This document shows positions 46,394 to 57,405 of a stretch of 64,000 nt of DNA, one piece after another. Under the pieces are notes generated by a model. The model had not been told where the DNA came from. It was given only the letters and a program-made list of their open reading frames with translations, and did not search any database. Numbering within the stretch: position 1 is the first letter of the stretch; each line of letters starts with the position of its first letter. Made by a program: the position numbers and the translations under genes. The stretch is from Bacteroidales bacterium (GTDB lineage Bacteria > Bacteroidota > Bacteroidia > Bacteroidales > Marinilabiliaceae), in contig JALEMI010000020.1 of NCBI GenBank assembly GCA_022768325.1, forward strand, positions 1 through 64,000, in the 5' to 3' direction.

Positions 46394-49039
46394 TTAGAAT
46401 AGGGTCTGCTCGGGTGCGGGATCGGGTTCGGGGGAATCGTCGGGAGACGAAGCGTCGTCGTCGGGCTGAGTGTTGCGGACGGTGGGGATGAGGGGTTCGA
46501 GCTCCTTGATCTTGCCAACCTCGTAGAGGGCGAGGCGTTTGCCTTTGGCCTTGATGCCCTTCTCGGCGATGAACTCGAAGGCATCGATTTGCTCAGCGGG
46601 ACGCCACTTGTCGGCACCGCCGTAGGTGAGGGAGAAGAGTGGATGATCTTCGTCGGAGAGGGCAATGAGCCGGCTCTTGGGATTCTCGCCGATGAAATTG
46701 GCAGGGCGGACGGAGAGGACCACCTTGAAACGCTTGATGTAGTGGAGGTTGGTCTCGCCATCGATGTATATGGCGGTCCAGACCTTGTGTGGGTCGAACT
46801 TTTCGATTTTGAGAATGTTATCCTCAAAGTGTTGCTCGAAGCCAGTGCCCGAGGTAATGGCTTCGCCAGAGGTGGTGATGATAAGAATCTTATCGTCGGG
46901 TCCGAACTCGCCGAGGAGGTCTCCACGGCCATCGGGATTGAGGCGGAGCGTCTCCCTCTCAAACCATATTTGCCTTCCGCCGAGAGTACTCTCACCGCGT
47001 CGTTTGAGGACGACCTTATGCACCTCGTTCTTTGTCACGACATTTCCACGCGAGGCACGACCTTTGACGGCGAGCGTAGCGAAATCGAAATCGAGAACGA
47101 CATTGCGGAGCTTGGCTCGGGGACGGAGGAGAACCTTGACCACCTCGGCCTCGCCGTTGGAATTGGCACTGAAATAGCGGAGCTTGGTTCCCTTGGTGGC
47201 AGTTGTGGTCTCGTACTCGCGGTCGCGGGTGATACCCGTGACCGTGAAACGCTTGGCGTAGGTTATGCCCGTCTCGCCATCGGAATAGACGGCGTTGTAG
47301 ACCGTGCGGGTATCGTTCTTCTTGAAGATGGCGAGATACATGACACCCGTTCCGACGTCGACCTTATCCTCGACCTTCTTGACGACATATCGGCCGTCGG
47401 TGTAGAAGATGATGACATCGTCGAGGTCTGAGCAATCGGCCACGTAGTCGCCCTTTTTAAGGCCGTAGCCGACGAAACCGTCCTCCTTATTGACATAGAG
47501 CTTCTTGTTTCGCTCGACGACTTTTGTGGCCTCGATATTATCGAAGGAGCGGATTTCGGTGAGGCGGGGGTGGGACGCGCCGTACTGTTTTTTCAGTCGG
47601 CGGAAATAGTTGATGGTGAAATCGACGATATGCTCGAGATGGTCCTTGGTCTGCGCCATCTCCTTGGCGAGGGCCTCAAGTTTGAGGTCGGCGGCTTGGG
47701 AGTTGAACTTCAGGATTCTGGCCATCTTGATTTCGAGGAGATGGAGAATGTCGTCGTGCGTGACATCGCGGAGCAGCTGGACATTGTTGGCCTTGAAATA
47801 GGCCTGCAGGCGAGAGTCGATGTGGAGGCAAGCCTCGTCGGTTGAGGCGGCTTGCTCGAACTCCTTATCCTTATATATGCGCTCCTCGATGAAAATCTTG
47901 TCGAGCGAGAGGAGGTGCCACTGTTGCGCCAGCTCGTCGAGATGAATCTGCAGCTCTTGCCTCAGGAGATCGACTGTGCGGTCGGTGCTGTGGCGGAGAA
48001 TGTCTGACACGCCGAGGAAACGGGGCTTACGGTCGACAATGACACAGGCATTGGGCGAGATGGAGAGTTCGCAATCGGTGAAGGCGTAGAGGGCATCGAT
48101 GGTCTTGTCGGGGGAGGCACCCGTCGGGAGATGGATAAGAATCTCGGCATTGGCGGCAGTATTGTCGTCAATTTTCTTGATCTTGATTTTCTTATCGTTG
48201 ACCTTAAGGATGGACTCGATGACCGAGGAGGTTGTCTTGGAGAAAGGAATCTCTGTTATGGCGAGAGTCTTGGCGTCGCGTTTCTCGATCTTGGCACGGA
48301 TTCGGACAGAGCCGCCTCGGAGACCGTCGTTGTACTTGGAGACATCGATGCTGCCGCCCGTAGGGAAATCGGGGTAGAGAGTGAAGGGCTTGCCTTCGAG
48401 ATAGGCGATGGAGGCATCGATGAGCTCGTTGAAATTGTGTGGGAGAATCTTTGAAGCGAGGCCTACGGCGATGCCCTCGACACCTTGCGCGAGGAGGAGC
48501 GGGAAACGGACAGGGAGCGTGACGGGCTCCTCATTGCGGCCGTCGTAGCTCTCCTTCCAGACGGTAGTCTTAGGGTTGAAGACGACATCGAGAGCGAACT
48601 TGGTGAGGCGGGCCTCGATGTAACGAGGGGCAGCCGCTCCGTCGCCCGTGATGATGTTACCCCAGTTGCCCTGCGTATCGACGAGGAGATCCTTCTGTCC
48701 GAGCTGTACCAGGGCGTCGCCGATGGAGGCATCGCCGTGGGGGTGGAAAGCCATTGTCGCGCCGACGATATTGGCCACCTTGTTGTAGCGGCCATCCTCC
48801 ATGCGGCTCATGGTGTGGAGGATTCGGCGTTGGACGGGTTTGAGACCGTCGTCGATATGCGGGACGGCTCGTTCGAGGATGACGTAGCTGGCGTAGTCGA
48901 GGAACCAGAGCCTATACATTCCGTGGAGATGGCTCTTCCGGACAGCGTCAGAATCCCAAGCTGGGGCGTTGCCAGCATCTTCGACGGGGAGAGCCTCTTC
49001 GGCGTTATCGTCTTGGTATGTTGTGTCGTCGGTAGTCAT
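46394..49039 (-). CDS. parC: DNA topoisomerase IV subunit A
   Basis: 'YASYVILERAVPHIDDGLKPVQRRILHTM', 'DGAAAPRYIEARLTKFA'. Confidence 0.9.
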   Translation of the reverse strand: MTTDDTTYQDDNAEEALPVEDAGNAPAWDSDAVRKSHLHGMYRLWFLDYASYVILERAVPHIDDGLKPVQRRILHTMSRMEDGRYNKVANIVGATMAFHPHGDASIGDALVQLGQKDLLVDTQGNWGNIITGDGAAAPRYIEARLTKFALDVVFNPKTTVWKESYDGRNEEPVTLPVRFPLLLAQGVEGIAVGLASKILPHNFNELIDASIAYLEGKPFTLYPDFPTGGSIDVSKYNDGLRGGSVRIRAKIEKRDAKTLAITEIPFSKTTSSVIESILKVNDKKIKIKKIDDNTAANAEILIHLPTGASPDKTIDALYAFTDCELSISPNACVIVDRKPRFLGVSDILRHSTDRTVDLLRQELQIHLDELAQQWHLLSLDKIFIEERIYKDKEFEQAASTDEACLHIDSRLQAYFKANNVQLLRDVTHDDILHLLEIKMARILKFNSQAADLKLEALAKEMAQTKDHLEHIVDFTINYFRRLKKQYGASHPRLTEIRSFDNIEATKVVERNKKLYVNKEDGFVGYGLKKGDYVADCSDLDDVIIFYTDGRYVVKKVEDKVDVGTGVMYLAIFKKNDTRTVYNAVYSDGETGITYAKRFTVTGITRDREYETTTATKGTKLRYFSANSNGEAEVVKVLLRPRAKLRNVVLDFDFATLAVKGRASRGNVVTKNEVHKVVLKRRGESTLGGRQIWFERETLRLNPDGRGDLLGEFGPDDKILIITTSGEAITSGTGFEQHFEDNILKIEKFDPHKVWTAIYIDGETNLHYIKRFKVVLSVRPANFIGENPKSRLIALSDEDHPLFSLTYGGADKWRPAEQIDAFEFIAEKGIKAKGKRLALYEVGKIKELEPLIPTVRNTQPDDDASSPDDSPEPDPAPEQTLF

Positions 49040-49055
49040 GATGCGCGTTTGGTGA

Positions 49056-50966
49056 TTATTCTTCGTTTCCTTGGAGGACGAGAAGATCCTTGTCTATGAG
49101 GTCTTCCTCGATGACAAGATTGTCGATGATGAAATTTTGTCGGGAAGATGTGTTCTTACCCATATAGAACTCGAGGAGCTCGTGGACGGAGTCGGAGCTC
49201 TTGAGAGTTACGGTATCGAGGCGGATGCCTGGGCCGATAAACTCCTTGAACTCTTGCCAGTTGATCTCGCCGAGACCTTTGAAACGCGTAATCTCGCGTT
49301 GTGCGCCGAGTTGCTTAGCAGCCTTGTCACGTTCCTCCTCGGAATAGCAATAGAGCGTCTTCTTCTTATTGCGGACGCGGAAAAGGGGCGTCTGGAGAAT
49401 GAAGAGGTGTCCGTTCTTGATGACCTCGGGGAAGAACTGGAGGAAGAAGGTAATCATCAGGAGGCGGATGTGCATACCGTCGACATCGGCATCGGTTGCG
49501 ATGATAATCTTATTATAGCGCAGGCCGTCGATACCGTCCTCGATGTTGAGGGCACTCTGGAGTAGGAAGAACTCCTCATTCTTGTAGATGGTATCGCGTC
49601 GGAGGCCGAACGTGTTGAGAGGCTTACCTCGGAGGCTGAAGACGGCTTGCGTCTTGGCATCGCGGCTCTTGGTGATGGAGCCTGAAGCGGAGTCGCCCTC
49701 GGTGATGAAGATGGCCGTCTCCTCTCGTCGGTCGTTGTTGGCGTCGGTGAGATGGATGGTGCAATCGCGGAGCTTCTTGTTGTGGAGATTGGCTTTCTTG
49801 GCCTTTTCGCGCGCCTCCTTTTGAATGCCCGAGATGGCTTTGCGCTCCTTCTCGCTGTCGACAATCTTACGGTTTATGACATCGGCAGTATCGAGATTGC
49901 GTCGGAGATAGTTATCGAGATTCTCGGCGAGGAAATCGCCGACGAAGGCACGGATTGAGACACCACCCTCGGGGCTCATGTCCTTGCTTCCGAGCTTGGT
50001 CTTGGTCTGGCTCTCGAAGACGGGCTCTTGGATACGGATGGAGACGACGGCTGTGAGGCCTGAGCGGATGTCGGCGACATCGTAGTTCTTGCCGTAGTAG
50101 TCGCGGAGGGTCTTGACGACGGCCTCCTTGAAAGCCTGGAGGTGGGTGCCGCCCTGGGTGGTGTGCTGACCGTTTACGAAAGTGTAGTACTCCTCGCCGT
50201 AGTGGTCGCAGTGCGTCATGGCGATCTCGAGGTCGGCTGTCTCAAGATGGATGATTGGGTAGAGGGGATCCTCGGTCATGTTGTCGGTCATGAGATCGAC
50301 GACGCCGTTTTGGCTTTGGAACTTCTCGCCGTTGAACGTGAGCGTCAGCCCCCTATTGAGATAGGAGTAGTTCTTGAGCATCTGGATGATGAACTCGTCG
50401 CGGAAGGCGTAGTTCTCGAAGATCTCGGCATCGGGAGTGAACTGCACGAGGGTGCCGTTTTTCTCGGATGTTTCCTCAAGGGGATGCTCGGACGAGACCT
50501 TGCCTCGCGAGAACTCGACACACTTCATCTGCCCGTCGCGGAAAGCCGTGACCGTAAAGGAAGTGGAGAGGGCGTTGACGGCCTTGATGCCGACGCCATT
50601 GAGGCCAATGGACTTTTGGAAGACGGCATTATCGTACTTGCCGCCCGTATTCATCTTAGAAGCAACATCGACAACGGAGCCGAGGGGAATGCCACGACCG
50701 AAGTCGCGGACGGAGACATGGCCATCGGGCGAGAGCGTGACATCGATACGCTTACCGAACCCCATCATGAACTCATCGATAGAGTTGTCGATGACCTCTT
50801 TGATAAGGACATAGATGCCATCGTCGGCCTGAGTGCCGTCGCCGAGCTTTCCGATATACATACCGGGCCGTCGTCGGATGTGCTCTTGCCATTCGAGGGT
50901 TTTAATGCTGTCTTCGCCGTAGGAGGCCACAGAAGGTTGGGTGGTAAGATCTTCGCTGTCGCTCAT
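49056..50966 (-). CDS. parE: DNA topoisomerase IV subunit B
   Basis: '[16 protein letters not shown]', '[30 protein letters not shown]', '[16 protein letters not shown]'; start at [10 protein letters not shown]. Confidence 0.93.
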   Translation of the reverse strand: MSDSEDLTTQPSVASYGEDSIKTLEWQEHIRRRPGMYIGKLGDGTQADDGIYVLIKEVIDNSIDEFMMGFGKRIDVTLSPDGHVSVRDFGRGIPLGSVVDVASKMNTGGKYDNAVFQKSIGLNGVGIKAVNALSTSFTVTAFRDGQMKCVEFSRGKVSSEHPLEETSEKNGTLVQFTPDAEIFENYAFRDEFIIQMLKNYSYLNRGLTLTFNGEKFQSQNGVVDLMTDNMTEDPLYPIIHLETADLEIAMTHCDHYGEEYYTFVNGQHTTQGGTHLQAFKEAVVKTLRDYYGKNYDVADIRSGLTAVVSIRIQEPVFESQTKTKLGSKDMSPEGGVSIRAFVGDFLAENLDNYLRRNLDTADVINRKIVDSEKERKAISGIQKEAREKAKKANLHNKKLRDCTIHLTDANNDRREETAIFITEGDSASGSITKSRDAKTQAVFSLRGKPLNTFGLRRDTIYKNEEFFLLQSALNIEDGIDGLRYNKIIIATDADVDGMHIRLLMITFFLQFFPEVIKNGHLFILQTPLFRVRNKKKTLYCYSEEERDKAAKQLGAQREITRFKGLGEINWQEFKEFIGPGIRLDTVTLKSSDSVHELLEFYMGKNTSSRQNFIIDNLVIEEDLIDKDLLVLQGNEE

Positions 50967-51051
50967 GAGAAGGAGTGTTGTGAGTCTGGTGGAAATGGGA
51001 GAGTCCCCAATTTTTGAGACAAAGGTAGGGATTTTTTTGGGGAGGCGAAAA

Positions 51052-51080
51052 GCCCCGCACCATGCGGGACAGTGCGGGGC
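51052..51080 (-). terminator. intrinsic terminator downstream of DUF5675 gene
   Basis: GCCCCGCAC...GTGCGGGGC followed by TTTT on minus strand. Confidence 0.75.
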
Positions 51081-51144
51081 GGAGGGAGAGAGACGAGCGG
51101 AAGAGGGGGACCCGAGGGGAGACAAGCCCCTCAGAAAGAGAGGA

Positions 51145-51663
51145 TTAGGCGGCGAGACGCTTCAGCAGAGCGGACGGGAAGAAGCGGAGCAGCGGGACGG
51201 TGGTCGCAAACGGGCGAAGGGGTTCATTGTCAACGACTTCGGGCGCGAGGAAATCGTCGGAGATGGAGATGATGGCCTCGGGGTCTTGTCGCAAGATATT
51301 GACAATCTCAATCTCGGAGATGGTGCTGAGAGTGAGCCGGCCATTGGCGACGTACTTACCAGGGAGGATGCAGCCTGCGGTATCGGCGGGGACATTGCCG
51401 CGATGGATTCGGACGCCCGACATACCCGGGACATTGACAAGGATGGGGAGCTGGCGGCCGAACTTGGGGCTGTGGGTGAGGTCGAGACTGTAGATGCCCG
51501 CAGGGACGGCGGTCTTGCCCTTGACGGAGGGGCTGAAGGGGCGTGATGGAGGCTCGAGGGTGTCGCAGATGAAACGGGGCTGCTCATTGGCAGCTGCGAC
51601 AAAGAGGCGACCCATGCAATAGGAGTCGGTGTTCTCCTGGCGTGAGAGAGTGAATGTTAACAT
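51145..51663 (-). CDS. DUF5675 family protein
   Basis: '[22 protein letters not shown]...[11 protein letters not shown]...[25 protein letters not shown]'; start at MLTFTLSRQ. Confidence 0.82.
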   Translation of the reverse strand: MLTFTLSRQENTDSYCMGRLFVAAANEQPRFICDTLEPPSRPFSPSVKGKTAVPAGIYSLDLTHSPKFGRQLPILVNVPGMSGVRIHRGNVPADTAGCILPGKYVANGRLTLSTISEIEIVNILRQDPEAIISISDDFLAPEVVDNEPLRPFATTVPLLRFFPSALLKRLAA

Positions 51664-51710
51664 GATGTGAATGAGAATAGATGTGTTTGAATTGGTGCAT
51701 TGGGTAAAAG

Positions 51711-51744
51711 AACGGGGCGGGAGAAGGGCCTCCCCCACCCCGTT
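51711..51744 (-). terminator. hairpin between DUF6266 and DUF5675 genes, probable terminator
   Basis: AACGGGG...CCCCGTT with G/C-rich inner stem, CTTTTA after on minus strand. Confidence 0.6.
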
Positions 51745-51750
51745 GGGAGG

Positions 51751-52365
51751 TTAGCTCAGAGCCTGATGGACAGAGGGCGAAGCGAGGTCGGACGTTGCCG
51801 CGAAGTAGTAGAGATGGAGGACATCGGTATCGGACGCCTCTTGGATGGAGGCGACGGAGAGCGTAGTCTCACCTGCGGAGATGTCGGCCGAGTAGTTGAG
51901 GGCCTTGCCTGAGGTCTCGTTGAGCACGGCGACGTAGACATTGGCACCGTAGAGTTCATCGTAGGGGGTTGGAGCATCCCACTGGACGGTGAGGTTGGAG
52001 CCGGAGAGGGAGGCAGAGGCCTCGAAGAGAGCGGTGCCCTCGGCGATGATGATGTCTTGTGGCAAGAGTTGGAACTCGTTGCCTACGGTCTTGGTGGCCT
52101 TTTGTCGGTTGACCTTGACGGCCTGCGGCCATCCGGAAGCTACGCCCGCATTGATGAAGCCGTGTCGGATGGACTCGAGGAAGGGTCGGATGGCCCTTGT
52201 GACGGCGCTGAGTCGGTTACGGACTTCGAGTTGCGCGGCTGTTTTGGCGTCAGCCACTTTTGAAGCAACGGAGCGAATATACGGAACACCACGCCAAGAA
52301 GCGCCAACAACTGTTCCGACTTTGCCAGAGAAGGGTCCGAGAATGCCTTGTTTGTAAACTGCCAT
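51751..52365 (-). CDS. DUF6266 family protein
   Basis: MAVYKQGILGPFSGKVGTVVGASWRGVPYIRS... Confidence 0.88.
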   Translation of the reverse strand: MAVYKQGILGPFSGKVGTVVGASWRGVPYIRSVASKVADAKTAAQLEVRNRLSAVTRAIRPFLESIRHGFINAGVASGWPQAVKVNRQKATKTVGNEFQLLPQDIIIAEGTALFEASASLSGSNLTVQWDAPTPYDELYGANVYVAVLNETSGKALNYSADISAGETTLSVASIQEASDTDVLHLYYFAATSDLASPSVHQALS

Positions 52366-52597
52366 TTCATAGATGTGTTTGATTGCCAAGTACAAATTTG
52401 TATATATAGGGGTATGTATTTGGCGTAAGTTAATAAATTAGTTTGCTTGTCAACATTGAATTGGTGTGTTGTTTGCCGCTGTCGCTTTTGGTGTGAGTGG
52501 CATCTATCGTGGCATTGGGCTGGGATTTTGAGCCGTTGTCGGGGATGTGCCGTGTTCATCATTACTTGGCGGGCGGTTTGTTGTTTTGTTGACAATG

Positions 52598-52627
52598 CAA
52601 AGGTAGGAATGATTTTTGGATTTGCAA
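52598..52627 (-). promoter_or_regulatory. Bacteroidetes-type promoter of DUF6266 gene
   Basis: TTG-19 nt-TACCTTTG on minus strand. Confidence 0.6.
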
Positions 52628-52885
52628 TAATTATGGGTGGAATTTTGCGAAAAATTTTTTGAAGTGGTTTTTTATGGTGGATGGGTATGATGTGGATGGT
52701 CGGGGGAGAGGGGGGCACAGCGTGGGTTCTGTTCATTCAGCGGTGTAGTATGATGGACGGTCGGGAGACCGTCCTTCCCAGTGGGCGTTTCGTGTGTGTG
52801 GGGGGGGGACATGAAAATGAGAAAGCCCCGCTTTGGGCGGGGCTGGTTGTTGTGTGGGGAGAGGTGGTGTGTGTGTGTGCGGGGT

Positions 52886-53278
52886 CTATAGTTTGGAGGC
52901 TATGGACTCGGCGATTTGTTTGAATTCTTGTTCGGAGAGGTGGACGCGCTCGTTTTTGAAGTTGAGGGTGGCTTCGGAGTCCATGGGGACGAGGTGGATG
53001 TGGGCGTGTGGGACATCGAAGCCGAGGACTGCGACGCCGACGCGTTTGCAGTCGAGTGCTTCTTTTTGAGCCTTGGCGACGCGTTGCGCGAACTTGGTGA
53101 GGCTGGCGAGCCTATCGGGGTCGAGGTCGAAGAGGTAGTCAGTCTCGATTTTTGGGACGCAGAGGGTGTGACCCTTGGCGAGAGGGTTGATGTCGAGAAA
53201 GGCGTAGTTTTGTTCGTCCTCTGCGATTTTGTAGGAAGGGATTTCGCCGTTGATGATTTTGGAGAATATGGTTGCCAT
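52886..53278 (-). CDS. HIT family protein
   Basis: 'TIFSKIINGEIPSYKIAEDE...FDVPHAHIHLVPM'. Confidence 0.95.
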   Translation of the reverse strand: MATIFSKIINGEIPSYKIAEDEQNYAFLDINPLAKGHTLCVPKIETDYLFDLDPDRLASLTKFAQRVAKAQKEALDCKRVGVAVLGFDVPHAHIHLVPMDSEATLNFKNERVHLSEQEFKQIAESIASKL

Positions 53279-53292
53279 ATTAACAATATGAA

Positions 53293-53778
53293 TTATTCAA
53301 CAGCGACAGCTATTTCGAGGACCTCGAAGGTCATGAGACCAGCGGGAACTTTGATTTCGACCTTATCGCCGACTTTCTTGCCGATGAGACCTTTGGCGAT
53401 GGGCGTGGTGAGGGAGATCTTACCCGCCTTGAGGTCGGAGCCTTCTGTCTCTGGGACGATGGTGTAGGTCATTTTGGCCTTGGTCTTGGCGTTGAGAATC
53501 GTGACGCGGCTAAGGAGCTGCACAGACGAATTGTCGAGCTTGGAGGTGTCGATTACTCGGCTGTTTGCTATGGTGGTTTTGAGCTTCATGATTTTGGCCT
53601 CCAGGTGGGCTTGCGCCTCCTTGGCGGCGTCGTATTCGGCGTTTTCGGAGAGATCGCCCTTGTCTCGTGCCTCAGAGATAGCGGCGATGACCTTAGGCCT
53701 CTCGACGCTTTCGAGTTGGGCCAGCTCTTCTTTCATTTTCTTGAGTCCGGCTTCTGTGACGTAGTTCATAGATGACAT
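53293..53778 (-). CDS. greA: transcription elongation factor GreA
   Basis: 'YVTEAGLKKMKEELAQLESVERPKVIAAISEARDKGDLSENAEYDAAKEAQ'. Confidence 0.96.
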   Translation of the reverse strand: MSSMNYVTEAGLKKMKEELAQLESVERPKVIAAISEARDKGDLSENAEYDAAKEAQAHLEAKIMKLKTTIANSRVIDTSKLDNSSVQLLSRVTILNAKTKAKMTYTIVPETEGSDLKAGKISLTTPIAKGLIGKKVGDKVEIKVPAGLMTFEVLEIAVAVE

Positions 53779-53822
53779 AGTGTCTCCTCTTTTTAAATTG
53801 GTTGATAAGAATATAAAAAGAA

Positions 53823-53854
53823 GAGAATCCTGAAAACAGAATCTCAGGATCCTC
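53823..53854 (-). terminator. terminator-like hairpin in the greA 5' leader
   Basis: Minus strand GAGGATCCTGA-gattctgttt-TCAGGATTCTC (11 bp, one G-U) then TTCTTTTTATATTC, between promoter and greA ATG. Confidence 0.7.
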
Positions 53855-53957
53855 GCCTAATATATGTCTAAGTAATTGTTCTTCTTACAGTTGTCGCTCT
53901 TGCTAAAAGTTAGGCAGTGAGCTTAGCAACAATCTTTTGGAATAGCATTTAACTATG

Positions 53958-53988
53958 CAAAGGTAGTGAAAGTGTCGGTATTTGCAAA
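53958..53988 (-). promoter_or_regulatory. Bacteroidetes-type promoter of greA
   Basis: TTTG-19 nt-TACCTTTG on minus strand. Confidence 0.75.
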
Positions 53989-54050
53989 AAAATGTTTTTA
54001 GGGCTTGGGTGTGATGCGATCTGTGTGTGAGGAGTAGGCGGGCGTTATTT

Positions 54051-54182
54051 CGGCCTGGCACACCCGCTGCGCTTTCGGCCTGGCACATCTTCTGCGCTTT
54101 CGGCCTGGCACACCCGCTTCGCGTGTGTACCAGGTTACTGAAGGTATGGCCCTTCGGGCCAGTACGGGGTTGGGGACTGGGG
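54051..54182 (+). repeat. interspersed hairpin repeat, copy C (three 25-bp units plus terminal module)
   Basis: CGGCCTGGCAC units starting at 54051, 54076 and 54101, then GCGTGTGTACCAGGTTACTGAAGGTATGGCCCTTCGGGCCAG. Confidence 0.92.
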
Positions 54183-54196
54183 GGATAATGGGGGAA

Positions 54197-54682
54197 TTAG
54201 AGAGGCTTGCCGTTAGCGAGGCGTTGGACGATGTTTCGGGCGGCATCCTCGATAAGTTCGAGGGCGAACTCGAAATCGGCGTCTTCGCCATAGTATGGGT
54301 CGGGGATTGAGTTTTGGGCGGGATGGTCGGTGAGGAAATTGGCCATGAGCCTGATTTTCTCCTGATGCTTTTGGGAGGGGGCGACGCGGCGGAGGTCAGC
54401 AAGGTTCTGTTGGTCCATGCCGAAGATGAGATCGAATCTGTCGAAGTCGAGGGGGGAGACTTGGCGGGCGCGGTGGGAGAAATCGTAGCCGTGGCGGCGG
54501 CCGCAAGCCCTCATTCGGGAATCGGGGAGGCTGCCGATGTGCCAAGAGCCGATGGCGGCGGAGTCGATCTCGACATCGAGATTGGCATCGAGGGCGAACT
54601 TGCGGACGACACCGTCGGCGGCCGGGGAGCGGCAGATGTTTCCGAGGCAGACGAAAAGCAGGGATGTTTTGTTTTGAGACAT
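54197..54682 (-). CDS. low-molecular-weight protein-tyrosine-phosphatase
   Basis: 'LLFVCLGNICRSPAADGV', 'FDLIFGMDQQNLADL', 'IPDPYYG'. Confidence 0.94.
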   Translation of the reverse strand: MSQNKTSLLFVCLGNICRSPAADGVVRKFALDANLDVEIDSAAIGSWHIGSLPDSRMRACGRRHGYDFSHRARQVSPLDFDRFDLIFGMDQQNLADLRRVAPSQKHQEKIRLMANFLTDHPAQNSIPDPYYGEDADFEFALELIEDAARNIVQRLANGKPL

Positions 54683-54781
54683 AGGGACCGAGATTTATGG
54701 TGACGAATGACGCCCGCTCTCGTTGGGGAGAGTGGGCGTCATTGGTGTTTATGACTTCTTATAAGGCTGAGCCTTAGAGGT

Positions 54782-55842
54782 TTAGATGTGAGCAGCGACC
54801 CAATCGCCGACCTCGGAAGTGGAGTGAGCGGCAGCGCCGTTGGCGAGGTCCTCTGTTACGAAGCCTTCCTCGATGCTTGCCGTGACGGCTTGGCGGATGG
54901 CCTTTCCCTCCTCCATGAGGCCGAAGGCGTACTCGAACATCATGGCAGCGGAGAGAATTGTCGCGAGAGGGTTGGCGATGTTCTTGCCAGCGGCCTGAGG
55001 ATAGGAGCCGTGGATTGGCTCAAAGAGGCTGGTGTGGAGGCCGATGCTTGCGGAAGCGAGGAGACCCATGGAGCCAGCGATGACGCTGGCCTCGTCGGTG
55101 AGGATGTCGCCGAAGGTGTTCTCGGTGACGAGGACATCGAAGAACTTGGGCATGGTGACGATCTTCATGGCCGCATTGTCGACAAACATATAGTCAGTGG
55201 TGACATCGGGGTACTTGGGAGCCATCTCTTGAGCTACCTCGCGCCAGAGACGAGAGGACTCGAGGACATTGGCCTTATCGACCACGGTGAGGTGTTTGCG
55301 GCGACGCTGCGCGTACTCGAAAGCGAGTTTGAGGATACGCTCAACCTCCTCGCGGCTGTAGATATTGGTATCGTAGGCCGTATTGCCGTTGTCGCGGCGG
55401 CCCTTCTCGCCGAAATACATACCGCCAGTGAGCTCACGGACGCAGAGGAACTCGGCACCGTCGACGAGCTCGGGTTTGAGTGGGGACTTGTCGATGAGGC
55501 TCTTGTAGGTCTCCATGGGGCGGAGGTTGGCGTAGAGGCCGAGCTTCTTACGCATGGCGAGGAGACCGTTCTCAGGACGGACCTTAGCTGTTGGGTTGTT
55601 GTCGAAGCGAGGATCGCCTACCGCGCCGAAGAGGACGGCGTCGCTCTTGAGGCAGATTTGGAAAGTATCCTCGGGGAAGGGATCTCCCGTGGCATCGATG
55701 GCGCAAGCACCGACGAGGCCTTTGGTGAAAGTGGCCTCGTGGCCGAATTTCTTGCAAACGGCATTGACAGCCTTGACAGCTTGGTCGACGACTTCGGGGC
55801 CGATGCCGTCGCCTGGGAGGAGTGCGATGTTGAATTTCATCT
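54782..55842 (-). CDS. leuB: 3-isopropylmalate dehydrogenase
   Basis: [25 protein letters not shown]...; '[19 protein letters not shown]'. Confidence 0.95.
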
Positions 55843-55862
55843 GGTTATTGTGTTTTTTGGTA

Positions 55863-57389
55863 CTACCTATTTGCGATGATATTGAGCATTTTGACAGTCG
55901 CCTTGATGGCGGCCTCGGTCTGGTCGGCATCGAGACCACGGGTACGGATCTCCTGTCCTTCGTTGTCCCATACGATGACAGTCTCGACGAGGGCGTCGGT
56001 CTTGCCACCGGGCGGGATTGCTACCTTATAATCAACGAGGCGTGGGTGGTTTCTCCCGAGCCGGTCGTAGATTTTCCAGAGGGCCTTCATGAAAGCGTCG
56101 TACTGGCCATCGCCACGGCTGGTGTCCTCATACTCCTGGCCATCGATGGAGAGACGGACAGTGGCAACGGGTTTGAGTCCACGCGTGAGGTTGAGGCTGT
56201 AGTTGACGATTCGGATGGCATCGGGAGCCTGCGTGGCGGAGAGGAGTGAGCCCCTGAGGACATCGGCGACGATGAAAGGGAGATCTTCGGCAGAGAGGCT
56301 CTCCTTCTTATCGCCAAGCTCGATGACGCGTTGGGTGACGAGCTTGATTTGCTCAGCGGAGAGGTTGATACCGAGCTCTTGGAGGTTTTTGGCGATGTTG
56401 GCCTTGCCCGACAATTTGCCGAGAGCGTATCGCCTGACACGTCCGAAGCGTTCGGGGAGCAGAGCGTTGCAATAGAGATTGCCCTTATTGTCGCCATCGG
56501 CATGGACGCCGGCGGTCTGTGTGAAGACGGAATCGCCGACGATGGGCTTATTGTCGGGAATCCGGATACCCGAGAGGCTCTCGACCATTCGGCAGACGTG
56601 GTTCATCCTCTTCTCGTTGATGGAGTTGGGGATGCGGAGGATGTCGTTAATCACGGCGACAACGGATGCGAGGGGCGCATTGCCAGCACGTTCGCCGAGG
56701 CCGTTGACGGTGACGTGGACACCCGAGACGCCACCTTGGACAGCCGCCATGACATTGGCCACGGCCATGTCGTAGTCATTGTGGGCGTGGAAGTCGAACT
56801 TGGTGTTTGGGTATCGTGTTGTGATGTCCTTGCAGAAGTCGAGGGCGTTTTGAGGGCAGAGGATGCCGAGGGTGTCGGGGAGCATGAACCTCTCGATTGG
56901 CTCGTTGCGGAGATTGTCGATGAGGAAATAGACGTAGTCGCGTGAATCGGCCATGCCGTTGCTCCAATCTTCGAGGTAGAGATTTACCCTAAGCCCTTTC
57001 TTGACAGCGAGATCGACATTGGTCTTGATGTCGGCGAGGTGTTGCTCGGGCGACTTATGGAGCTGCTCGGTGACGTGGCGGAGCGAACCTTTGCAGAGGA
57101 GGTTGATGACCTTACCGCCCGCGCGGCAAATCCAATCTACTGATGCGCCCGAATCGACGAAGCCGAGAATCTCGACCTTTCCGAGATGACCGTTCTTGCG
57201 CGCCCAGGAGCAGATGTCGGACGCGGCTTCGAGCTCACCGGCGGAGACCCTTGCGGAAGCAATCTCGATACGGTCGACACCAGTCTCCTCGATTAGCATT
57301 TTAGCAATCGATAGTTTCTCCCCGTGATTGAAGGATACGCCAGCGGTTTGTTCGCCGTCGCGGAGTGTGGTGTCTAAGAGTTCGAGCAT
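55863..57389 (-). CDS. alpha-isopropylmalate/citramalate synthase-like protein with regulatory domain
   Basis: '[42 protein letters not shown]'; C-terminal LeuA_dimer-like region; distinct from leuA at 59491. Confidence 0.88.
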   Translation of the reverse strand: MLELLDTTLRDGEQTAGVSFNHGEKLSIAKMLIEETGVDRIEIASARVSAGELEAASDICSWARKNGHLGKVEILGFVDSGASVDWICRAGGKVINLLCKGSLRHVTEQLHKSPEQHLADIKTNVDLAVKKGLRVNLYLEDWSNGMADSRDYVYFLIDNLRNEPIERFMLPDTLGILCPQNALDFCKDITTRYPNTKFDFHAHNDYDMAVANVMAAVQGGVSGVHVTVNGLGERAGNAPLASVVAVINDILRIPNSINEKRMNHVCRMVESLSGIRIPDNKPIVGDSVFTQTAGVHADGDNKGNLYCNALLPERFGRVRRYALGKLSGKANIAKNLQELGINLSAEQIKLVTQRVIELGDKKESLSAEDLPFIVADVLRGSLLSATQAPDAIRIVNYSLNLTRGLKPVATVRLSIDGQEYEDTSRGDGQYDAFMKALWKIYDRLGRNHPRLVDYKVAIPPGGKTDALVETVIVWDNEGQEIRTRGLDADQTEAAIKATVKMLNIIANR

Positions 57390-57405
57390 TGTATGAAAGA
57401 TTGCT

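Noticed and set aside
54151-54162. GGCCC/GGGCC in the repeat module as a link to the GGNCC restriction system
   Set aside because: GGNCC sites are expected to be frequent in GC-rich DNA; probably coincidence
54051-54182. 25-bp units of the repeat as a possible CRISPR array
   Set aside because: Units are contiguous without unique spacers and there are no cas genes
54047-54402. ORFs through the interspersed repeat with 'PSVTWYTREAGVPGRK' motifs
   Set aside because: Translation of a non-coding hairpin repeat; frames vary among copies and no conserved start
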